In this document: piece by piece, positions 1 to 5,634 of the stretch
How positions within the stretch are numbered: position 1 is the stretch's first letter
How the letters are laid out: every line of letters begins with the position of its first letter
Program-made: the position numbers and the translations under genes
DNA from: an uncultured Candidatus Saccharibacteria bacterium
GTDB taxonomy: Bacteria > Patescibacteriota > Saccharimonadia > Saccharimonadales > Saccharimonadaceae
Length of the DNA: 16,545 bases
Direction of reading: 5' to 3'
NCBI GenBank assembly: GCA_937902295.1
Contig: CALGUM010000051.1
Coordinates: 1-16,545, forward strand
The notes under the pieces: generated by a model
What the model saw: only the letters and a program-made list of their open reading frames with translations
Databases searched by the model: none
Told to the model about the DNA's origin: nothing

Positions 1-105
1 CGACTTGTAGAGGCAGGGCAGTTTGAGCTAAAGGCGCGAACTGGCGGCCAAGAGGCGCAGTTGTTGACCAAAGATGAGCTGTTTGCTACGATAGGTTCGT
101 CCTAA
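1..105 (+). CDS. 3' end of an aminoacyl-tRNA synthetase, probably prolyl-tRNA synthetase (partial)
   Basis: An open frame enters from the left edge and stops at TAA 103-105, giving the last 34 residues of a protein. The fragment reads like the end of a class II anticodon-binding domain: a pattern of L-x-x-G-x-x-E-x-K-x-R, then a short acidic loop and a terminal helix (DELFATI). This matches the C-terminal strand-and-helix of ProRS, which recognises the anticodon of tRNA-Pro. HisRS and ThrRS have a related fold and cannot be excluded from so little sequence. The start and all catalytic motifs lie outside the window. The gene is followed by greA on the same strand after a 100-base gap. Confidence 0.5.
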   Translation, partial: RLVEAGQFELKARTGGQEAQLLTKDELFATIGSS

Positions 106-190
106 ACAGTAGTTGTAACACTACCATATCGTGAATGCGAGGTTGAATCACTTTCTCGAACGAAGAATGAATAAATTATAGAAGAAAACA

Positions 191-197
191 GAAGAGG
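191..197 (+). promoter_or_regulatory. Shine-Dalgarno of greA
   Basis: GAAGAGG lies 8 bases before the ATG at 206 and fixes the greA start. The 106-190 stretch upstream is A/T-rich, but I found no convincing -35/-10 pair. TTGAAT at 143-148 has no good -10 at the usual distance. Confidence 0.7.
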
Positions 198-205
198 ATA
201 TTAAG

Positions 206-658
206 ATGAAAAAGACATATCAGATTACAGCTGAAGGTAAAAAAGAACTTGAGGCCGAACTGGAGCACCTCAAAGGGCGACGCGGTGAAATCGCAGACAA
301 AATCGCCGAGGCGCGCGACTACGGTGACCTCAGCGAGAATGCAGAGTATGACGCAGCTCGCGAAGATCAAGGTATTGTCGAAACACGTATCGCCGAAATC
401 GAAGACATTTTGCAAAATGCCGAAATCATCACTCGCGTGAAAAAAGGTGTAGTCGGCCTAGGGTCGGTAGTTAAGCTCAAAAAAGGATCAAAAACAGTAC
501 AATACACTGTAGTTGGCCCTGTGGAAGCCGATCCACTTGAAGGTAAGATTAGTAACGAATCACCAATTGGACAGGCTCTGATGGGTAAGAAGATTGGTGA
601 CACTGCTACCATCACCACACCAAAGGGTGAAATTACTTATCAGATTACGAGTGTATAA
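206..658 (+). CDS. greA: Transcription elongation factor GreA
   Basis: GreA enters the secondary channel of RNA polymerase and stimulates cleavage of the backtracked transcript, rescuing stalled elongation complexes. The 150-residue length is close to the family norm. Residues 1-75 form the antiparallel coiled coil. Its tip carries the acidic loop ARDYGDLSENAEY, with D41 and E44 at the same positions as the catalytic-tip acids of E. coli GreA. Residues 80-150 are the FKBP-like domain, with the typical SPIGQALMGKKIGD segment (about 120-133). The ATG at 206 has a good SD (GAAGAGG, spacing 8). The gene is intact and ends convergently with the unknown gene on the minus strand, 54 bases away. Confidence 0.97.
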   Translation: MKKTYQITAEGKKELEAELEHLKGRRGEIADKIAEARDYGDLSENAEYDAAREDQGIVETRIAEIEDILQNAEIITRVKKGVVGLGSVVKLKKGSKTVQYTVVGPVEADPLEGKISNESPIGQALMGKKIGDTATITTPKGEITYQITSV

Positions 659-668
659 AACCGGGAGA

Positions 669-680
669 AGTGCTAGCACT
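669..680. repeat. 12-base perfect palindrome between convergent genes
   Basis: AGTGCTAGCACT is an exact palindrome in the 54-base gap between greA and the convergent minus-strand gene. As RNA it would fold only into a 4-bp stem with a CTAG loop and is followed by A/T-rich sequence, so it is at best a weak bidirectional terminator. It could equally be chance. Confidence 0.35.
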
Positions 681-712
681 ATTTAATTCTATATTCTGAT
701 ATGTCGGGGTGT

Positions 713-1357
713 TTATCTGCGTTTTGTACGCATGGGTGCAAAATCTTCGTTCGTCGCAACTTCATCATCGGCAAAAGGGTCATAGAGAGCACCTGTCGCC
801 AGCTCTAGACTGTCAGAGTCGGCTATTGCAGCAACTTTCTGCGCCTCTTCATGTCTTTTTTGGTTTGAGAGAGCCATACTTGCCATTGTTTTACGCAAAA
901 TTTCCTCTTGATATATACCATGACGTTCTTCGATATCGATGTGCGATTGCAGGTCAACGGCGCCGATAGAGTTAGCTTCAACTCCGAGGTCAATTTTATG
1001 CCAAGTGTCAGCAGTAGCATCATGGGTCCACTTGATGTTATCGCCCGTGTGCTGCAGTGAGTCTTCGATAACGCCCTGCGCATATCTTCGAAACCCTTTG
1101 TCTGGAAAAACTGCACCGGCATGTACGAGAGCGTCAATTGTTTGAAGGGGGTAGAGCTCGTCTTTTTTTGCGATCTTCAGTGCCCATCGCGCAAGGTCAC
1201 TTCGTTCTTGTCTAGTTGGGTCATATTCTTTTCGAAAAATAGCATTGCTTGTTTCGAGAAGTTCCTGGTATTCTTTTTGTGTTTCTGCGAAATCGGACGT
1301 TCGCTCGTGCGAATAAGAGGGATTACTGTAGCGGGGGGATCGATCATTGTTATGCAT
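713..1357 (-). CDS. Hypothetical cytoplasmic protein (unrecognised)
   Basis: This 214-residue protein matches no family I recognise. It is strongly charged and hydrophilic, with no signal peptide or membrane segment. The first 35 residues are polar and low-complexity, rich in Asn, Ser, Arg and Tyr, and probably disordered. The middle (about 35-200) is predicted mostly helical, with a segment about 50-100 resembling a helical repeat (ARWALKIAKKDELYPLQTID). The end is acidic, then closes on a basic RTKRR tail. The start at 1357 is supported by an AAGGA SD (1368-1372, minus strand, spacing 10) and a strong promoter. The reading frame is intact, and expression signals say it is a real gene. It is likely a lineage-specific protein; no function is proposed. 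Confidence 0.85.
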   Translation of the reverse strand: MHNNDRSPRYSNPSYSHERTSDFAETQKEYQELLETSNAIFRKEYDPTRQERSDLARWALKIAKKDELYPLQTIDALVHAGAVFPDKGFRRYAQGVIEDSLQHTGDNIKWTHDATADTWHKIDLGVEANSIGAVDLQSHIDIEERHGIYQEEILRKTMASMALSNQKRHEEAQKVAAIADSDSLELATGALYDPFADDEVATNEDFAPMRTKRR

Positions 1358-1392
1358 TTTTATATCATCCTTGCTATATTGTTATGTATTGG

Positions 1393-1422
1393 AATATAGC
1401 ACTAACAGATAAACATGGTCAA
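1393..1422 (-). promoter_or_regulatory. Sigma70-type promoter with extended -10 for the 713-1357 gene
   Basis: On the minus strand, TTGACC (1417-1422) is followed by an 18-base spacer and TATATT (1393-1398), preceded by TGc, an extended -10. Transcription would start near 1386, giving a leader of about 29 bases that contains the AAGGA SD. It is among the best promoter matches in the window. Confidence 0.75.
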
Positions 1423-1488
1423 GTAAAAAAAGAGCGAATATATCAAGATACGGGTAATGGGTAGTGATATATTATTACAACACCATAT

Positions 1489-1532
1489 CTAGTGCATAAG
1501 GTGTTTAGAGAAACACTAGCGTATTACGTAAT
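1489..1532. repeat. Cluster of short inverted repeats
   Basis: GTGTTT (1501-1506) and AAACAC (1511-1516) form a perfect 6-bp hairpin with a 4-base loop. CTAGTG (1489-1494) and CACTAG (1514-1519) are also perfectly complementary and compete for the same right arm. ATTACGTAAT (1523-1532) is a 10-base palindrome. Together they could be operator DNA or a small RNA structure, but no known element is recognised. Confidence 0.35.
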
Positions 1533-1614
1533 GAGTAATGTAGTATTTACAATGATTTATTAACCATATATCGACATGCTGTTTGAGAGGGGCGACGTTT
1601 ATGATTCCGATATG

Positions 1615-1623
1615 TGCTACACT
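1615..1623 (+). promoter_or_regulatory. Possible extended -10 of the DUF2207 gene
   Basis: TGcTACACT resembles the extended -10 boxes (TGnTATAnT) seen elsewhere in this window, but it matches TATAAT at only 4 of 6 positions and lacks a clear -35. It lies about 60 bases before the proposed start. Confidence 0.35.
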
Positions 1624-1674
1624 CGAGGCATACATGATAGACATGCAGATGTGTCAAAGTGATAAGTGGAGCCA

Positions 1675-1681
1675 AAGGAGG
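1675..1681 (+). promoter_or_regulatory. Shine-Dalgarno deciding the DUF2207 start
   Basis: AAGGAGG is a near-perfect anti-16S match. It is 5 bases from ATG 1687 but only 2 from ATG 1684, and it lies downstream of the in-frame GTG 1666. It therefore favours 1687, which also gives the cleanest signal peptide. Confidence 0.75.
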
Positions 1682-1686
1682 GTATG

Positions 1687-3453
1687 ATGCGTCGATATGG
1701 AGTAGCCGGTATTGTAATAGGGGTATTGCTTTCGTATTTTGGTGTGGTGTCGGCGCATGCAGCGTCGCTCAATGATTTTGAGATTACAAACTACCGCGTT
1801 GCCGCTGAGCTAAAACAAGATGAAGATAATAGGTCTGTGCTTACCACAAAAGAGACAATAACTGCAGATTTTCAACACAGAGACCGTAATCGTGGTATCG
1901 AACGTGCGCTACCTTCAACCTACCTTGATCATACTCTGAACCTAAAGGTTCAATCGGTGACTGACGAGTCGGGTGAGTCACTGCCATACACGACATATTC
2001 AAGTGGGGATAATCGCGTGGTACGTATAGGCGAAGAAGATACCTTTGTATATGGCAAAAAAACATATGTCATTACCTATAGTCAGCGAGATGTGACGAGG
2101 TTCTTCGAACAGACGAACAAAGACGAATTTTATTGGAATCTACTCGGCACACAATGGAAGGTGCCGATTCAGCAGTTCAGCGCAACGGTTGAAATTGCAC
2201 CGAACCTGAGTGAGCGGTACGATCAGTCATCGTGTTATCGGGGTGTGCAGGGTGCAACAGATACATGTGTACTCGAACGCATCAATGAGGAATCGTTTTC
2301 GGTGCAAGCGAGCAATCTTGCGGCAGGGGAAGGAGTGACCGTTGCGCTTAGTTTCGAGCCCGGTACATTTGCCCCTTACCAGCCGAGCGTATGGGAGCGT
2401 CTCTTATGGGTGTGGCTAGGTTTGCTTGTGGCTACGACAATCGGTGCAGTAGCCATGACTATTAGAGGAGTGTGGCGCTACAGCAATAAGTATAATCGAA
2501 AGAAAGAACTCGGTACTATAGTGCCAGAGTATACCGCTCCACGAGATGCGAGTGTTACGGTGGCAGGCGAAGTGCTTGACTCTCCAAGATCTCTCGTTGC
2601 AGCCCAGTTACTGGACCTCGCGGTGCGTCACTATGTACACATTCATGAGACAAAACCGAAATCATTGTGGTCTGCTGCTGAATATTCTTTGGAGGTTGTA
2701 CGTGATATTGCTGATCTACGGGAAGAGGAACAAGAGATCGTACGTGACATGTTTGGTGGCACGCCGAAGCCGGGAGACACGCTTGCATTAAAAGAACTGA
2801 GTAATAATACGAAATTTACCACGAGTCTGAGCGATAATCCGAAAAAACTCAAAAAACTTATTCGTGGTGAATATGGTCTACGCGCACGGCGCGCAGAAGA
2901 AACAAAGTGGTTTTATGATGCCGCCCGAATCGTAGCCATTATCGCGGCAATCACATTGTCTCCGACTCTTTTGCTGAGTGCATTGCTGCTATGGGCATTG
3001 GGCCATGAGTTATGGTCACTGACCGATAGAGGCCTTGCACTCCGACGGTACCTAAAAGGCCTAAAGCTTTATATAGGCATTGCTGAACAAGAGCGGCTAA
3101 AAATGCTGCAAAGTCCAGAGGGAACAGAAAAAGTCGGCCCTGTCAGCGGTGAAGACACACAGGCTCTCATAAAATTATACGAAAAAGTATTGCCGTATGC
3201 TGTGCTGTTTGGTCAAGAGAAGGAGTGGGGCAAAGCACTGGGTCGCTACTACGAAGCGGCGCATACTAGCCCTGATTGGTATGGAGGTGGCAGTCACACC
3301 GCGTTCAATGCAGTAGTATTCGCCTCGGCACTCTCTAGCTTTAATGTGGCGGCTTCTTCATATGCGAGCACGGCTTCGTCAAGCTCGGGAGGTTCATCTG
3401 GAGGAGGGTTCTCTGGAGGCGGAGGAGGAGGTGGAGGCGGTGGAGGCTGGTAG
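1687..3453 (+). CDS. DUF2207 membrane protein with signal peptide and poly-Gly tail
   Basis: This is a predicted surface membrane protein of the DUF2207 family, whose function is unknown. With the ATG at 1687 it has 588 residues. Residues 1-25 form a signal peptide (Arg-Arg, hydrophobic core, AHA cleavage site). Residues about 28-230 are the extracytoplasmic beta-rich DUF2207 domain (RNRGIERALP, FYWNLLGTQW). A membrane segment lies at about 238-260 and a hydrophobic hairpin at about 413-440, with a cytoplasmic-type stretch between and after. The last 25 residues are a Ser/Gly tail ending in eleven Gly and a Trp, a common ending in this family. AAGGAGG (1675-1681) sits 5 bases before ATG 1687. 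The upstream GTG at 1666 and ATG at 1684 are in frame but placed before or too close to that SD. A terminator follows. Confidence 0.9.
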   Translation: MRRYGVAGIVIGVLLSYFGVVSAHAASLNDFEITNYRVAAELKQDEDNRSVLTTKETITADFQHRDRNRGIERALPSTYLDHTLNLKVQSVTDESGESLPYTTYSSGDNRVVRIGEEDTFVYGKKTYVITYSQRDVTRFFEQTNKDEFYWNLLGTQWKVPIQQFSATVEIAPNLSERYDQSSCYRGVQGATDTCVLERINEESFSVQASNLAAGEGVTVALSFEPGTFAPYQPSVWERLLWVWLGLLVATTIGAVAMTIRGVWRYSNKYNRKKELGTIVPEYTAPRDASVTVAGEVLDSPRSLVAAQLLDLAVRHYVHIHETKPKSLWSAAEYSLEVVRDIADLREEEQEIVRDMFGGTPKPGDTLALKELSNNTKFTTSLSDNPKKLKKLIRGEYGLRARRAEETKWFYDAARIVAIIAAITLSPTLLLSALLLWALGHELWSLTDRGLALRRYLKGLKLYIGIAEQERLKMLQSPEGTEKVGPVSGEDTQALIKLYEKVLPYAVLFGQEKEWGKALGRYYEAAHTSPDWYGGGSHTAFNAVVFASALSSFNVAASSYASTASSSSGGSSGGGFSGGGGGGGGGGGW

Positions 3454-3475
3454 TTTTCGCCGCCCCAAGGTGTAG

Positions 3476-3509
3476 AAATATACTGGCTGCCGAGCGTACC
3501 AGTATATTT
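3476..3509 (+). terminator. Hairpin terminator after the DUF2207 gene
   Basis: AAATATACTGG (3476-3486) and CCAGTATATTT (3499-3509) are perfect 11-bp complements separated by a 12-base loop. The right arm runs into TTTTATT, giving a rho-independent-like terminator that could also work from the other side. It starts 23 bases after the stop codon and isolates the DUF2207 gene from the padR promoter. Confidence 0.72.
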
Positions 3510-3519
3510 TATTATGGGC

Positions 3520-3548
3520 TTGACATTATATAGTACCTTGTATAACAT
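3520..3548 (+). promoter_or_regulatory. Promoter of the padR-pspC operon
   Basis: A consensus TTGACA (3520-3525) is followed after 17 bases by TAACAT (3543-3548); the overlapping TATAAC (3541-3546, spacing 15) is an alternative -10. Transcription would begin near 3553-3555, about 50 bases before the padR start. The promoter is overlapped by the inverted repeat at 3526-3560. Confidence 0.7.
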
Positions 3549-3560
3549 AGAACTATATAA
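3526..3560. repeat. Inverted repeat overlapping the padR promoter (candidate operator)
   Basis: TTATATAGT (3526-3534) and ACTATATAA (3552-3560) are perfect 9-bp inverted repeats 17 bases apart. They start right after the -35 and end at the expected transcription start. PadR-family proteins are dimeric winged-helix repressors that commonly bind inverted repeats in their own promoters, so autoregulation is a reasonable inference. The A/T-rich sequence makes chance a real alternative. Confidence 0.5.
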
Positions 3561-3604
3561 CAAATACTACCTACAAGCGTAGAGTAAAGGATGATGCAAT
3601 CATA

Positions 3605-3937
3605 GTGAATGAGAATGAGTTATATGCAGAACAGCTTGCCACGCAGCTTCGCAAGGGCTTTTTGGCATATTGCGTAGTAAAAATTTGCAAGAGCACCCCG
3701 CAGTATACGAGTGATATTATTCGGCGCTTGCGAGAGGCAGAGCTTGTAGTGGTGGAGGGAACTATATATCCACTCCTAAGTCGATTGCAACGCGATGGTC
3801 TTTTGGCGCATGAGTGGCAAGAAAGCGAGCATGGTCCACCTAGAAAGTACTACAAAACGACTATGCGCGGCGAGGAAATACTCACCCTGATGAATAAAAA
3901 AATCACTGCACTTAACGCGACACTTAAAAAACTTTAG
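3605..3937 (+). CDS. PadR-family transcriptional regulator
   Basis: This 110-residue winged-helix regulator of the PadR family binds DNA as a dimer and usually represses genes next to its own. Residues about 14-95 contain the family pattern: LRKGFLAYCVVKI, a recognition region DIIRRLREAELVVVEGTIYPLLSRLQRDGLL, and a beta-wing ending in RKYYKTTMRGEE. The C-terminal helix is short, so it belongs to the small-PadR class. The start is GTG (3605); no in-frame ATG follows within the conserved domain. The only SD-like element, AAAGG (3586-3590), is 14 bases upstream. The stop overlaps the SD of the next gene (PspC, 9 bases away), so the two are one operon, with PspC as the likely target. Confidence 0.93.
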   Translation: MNENELYAEQLATQLRKGFLAYCVVKICKSTPQYTSDIIRRLREAELVVVEGTIYPLLSRLQRDGLLAHEWQESEHGPPRKYYKTTMRGEEILTLMNKKITALNATLKKL

Positions 3938-3946
3938 GAGATAATC

Positions 3947-5575
3947 ATGAAAGAAATTACAAGAATTCATATAGCAAAAGTAGCCTATGATATCGAACTT
4001 GCTGCAAAGAAAGAACTAGAGTCTTATATGGCTGAGCTCGAGAACTACGCAGGTGACACAGAAATTCTACAGGATATCGAACTGCGTATCACGGAGTTGC
4101 TAGAAGAGCGCCATGTGAATGCGGCTGGGGTGATAACAACCGAGGATGTGGCAGCGATTCGTGGTCAACTTGGCGAGCCGCAAGATTTTGCCGATACCGA
4201 CGGTGAGGTGGATATGCAGACTGCTCAAACCAAGCCATCGAAACGTCTCTATCGGGACGAAGATGGTGCGCTACTTGGTGGTGTGCTTGCAGGCTGTGCG
4301 AAATATCTGAATGTTCAGGCTGTATGGGTGCGGCTTGCCTTTGTGTTAATAGCATTCATGTCGTTTGGTACGGCGCTTATTGTATATGTGGTGATGTGGA
4401 TCATTGTGCCACCGGCACGTACTGCAGCCGAAAAACTTGCTCTTGAAGGTAAAGCTGCCACACTTTCGGCGATAAAAGAGCGTAGTGCGCAAATCGCACA
4501 ATCAGCCAGCACAAAAGCAACTGCACGTATAGTACGCGACGTGATGCTCTTTTGTCTCGGCTTGTTCTGCACAGGAGTGGCGATACTGTCACTGCTCGCA
4601 ACGATAGCAGGTGGGTTGTTTCTGCTAACAGGGGGGATCGGTGTATTCGGTGAATCGCTACCGAGTGAGTACTTTGCAGTGTCATCTGGCTACCATGTCG
4701 CAGCATCGGTGCTGTTTATTGTGAGCGGCGTACTGTTTACTATCCTCAGTAGCCTGCTTGCGATTGCGGCGTTTCGCCGAGTATGGACGAAGCGTCTTGG
4801 GATTTCTGTTGCTGCGGTGGTTGCAGCCGGTATTGCCGCATTCGCAACCGCGTTTGTGCCTCTTGTGTTTGGATTTTGGTATACCGATCACACAATCCAG
4901 CAGTCGTACGTCACAACACAGCATGAGTTGCCAGAATCATTTGCTTCTACTAGCCAGCTTGTGTTTGACCTTCGAGACGTCTCACTTGCTGGTACGCCAG
5001 GGGTAGTATACACAGTAAGTGACACAGTCCGGTATGAACTAAAAGCACCCGACACGATGAATCTAGATTTTGAAGTGACACAAAAAGGCGATGTGGCCAC
5101 CATGACACTGCGTATGACAGAAGAATCTATGTGGCGACATTACCAAGAGCCGATGGTTTATGTGTATGGGCCTGAACTAGACTCATTGTTGGTTCGCGGG
5201 GGTACTATGAAGTACGTAACTAAGGGTCAAGACAATGTTTCATTGGATGCCCAGCAAGGGGCAACGATTATAGTAGAAGGTATATATGAATCAGTTGCCG
5301 CTGCCACCGAACAAAATTCTAGTGTACTACTAGACCGAGCAACAGTGCAGCGGCTCACTGCGAAAAATCAAGGCGGTTGGATAGAGGCCGGCGTGGTGCG
5401 TACTCTAGATGCAACGCAACCAACGACGTGTCCTGCTGAGTATCATGAACATCAGAACGCCATAACTCTCGCAGGGATTACAGGTACAACTCTTCGCTAC
5501 AATGGCACTGATATGTCGACTACAGGTATTGATGAAGTCGAACAGCCTTGTGGTCAAGTTACGATTGACGATTAG
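3947..5575 (+). CDS. PspC-domain membrane protein with C-terminal adhesin-like beta domain
   Basis: The 542-residue protein has four parts. Residues 1-82 are the helical N-terminal module common in large PspC proteins (DIELRITELLEERH, VITTEDVAAIRGQLGEPQDF). Residues 99-155 are the PspC domain, with the basic KRLYRDEDGALLGGVLAGCAKYL motif and its membrane helix (about 128-154). Three more membrane segments lie at about 199-222, 249-275 and 286-310. Residues 315-542 are an extracytoplasmic Ser/Thr/Val-rich beta domain resembling DUF4097-type putative adhesins. PspC proteins act in envelope-stress sensing in other bacteria; here that role is inference, supported by the PadR gene immediately upstream. 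The start is set by TAGGAG, overlapping the padR stop (spacing about 6). The gene is intact. Confidence 0.88.
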   Translation: MKEITRIHIAKVAYDIELAAKKELESYMAELENYAGDTEILQDIELRITELLEERHVNAAGVITTEDVAAIRGQLGEPQDFADTDGEVDMQTAQTKPSKRLYRDEDGALLGGVLAGCAKYLNVQAVWVRLAFVLIAFMSFGTALIVYVVMWIIVPPARTAAEKLALEGKAATLSAIKERSAQIAQSASTKATARIVRDVMLFCLGLFCTGVAILSLLATIAGGLFLLTGGIGVFGESLPSEYFAVSSGYHVAASVLFIVSGVLFTILSSLLAIAAFRRVWTKRLGISVAAVVAAGIAAFATAFVPLVFGFWYTDHTIQQSYVTTQHELPESFASTSQLVFDLRDVSLAGTPGVVYTVSDTVRYELKAPDTMNLDFEVTQKGDVATMTLRMTEESMWRHYQEPMVYVYGPELDSLLVRGGTMKYVTKGQDNVSLDAQQGATIIVEGIYESVAAATEQNSSVLLDRATVQRLTAKNQGGWIEAGVVRTLDATQPTTCPAEYHEHQNAITLAGITGTTLRYNGTDMSTTGIDEVEQPCGQVTIDD

Positions 5576-5596
5576 AACCAAAATTACTTGGTAAAA

Positions 5597-5626
5597 TTAA
5601 GATTATAAGCATAGGTTTGTTATACT
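5597..5626 (+). promoter_or_regulatory. Promoter of the ATPase operon, predicted leaderless
   Basis: TGtTATACT gives an extended -10 (TATACT 5621-5626), with a weak -35 TTAAGA (5597-5602, spacing 18). The expected transcription start, about 7 bases after the -10, falls at or next to the GTG 5632/ATG 5635 start codons, and there is no SD. The mRNA is therefore predicted to begin at the start codon. Confidence 0.65.
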
Positions 5627-5634
5627 ACTAAGTG

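Larger units (their letters stand above)
1358..1686. other. Divergent intergenic spacer (about 330 bases)
   Basis: This spacer separates the minus-strand unknown gene from the DUF2207 gene. It holds the minus-strand promoter (1393-1422), a possible plus-strand promoter near 1615-1623, the SD of the DUF2207 gene (1675-1681) and a short zone of inverted repeats at 1489-1532. I see no further open frame with a credible start, no tRNA and no recognisable ncRNA. Base composition is A/T-rich relative to the flanking genes. Confidence 0.6.

Noticed and set aside
1666..1686. Upstream GTG 1666 and ATG 1684 as starts of the DUF2207 gene
   Set aside because: GTG 1666 precedes the SD, whose bases would become codons, and would add a charged stretch before the signal peptide. 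ATG 1684 is only 2 bases from the SD.
3376..3450. GGA/GGC-rich tract as a DNA repeat element
   Set aside because: It is the in-frame codon run for a Ser/Gly tail common to DUF2207 proteins; codons vary, so it is not a pure tandem repeat.
3294..3563. Minus-strand frame encoding a poly-proline protein
   Set aside because: It is the reverse complement of the poly-glycine codons of the DUF2207 tail, with no SD or promoter of its own.
5577..5592. ACCAA/TTGGT hairpin after the PspC gene as a terminator
   Set aside because: The stem is only 5 bp, A/T-rich, and is not followed by a T-tract.
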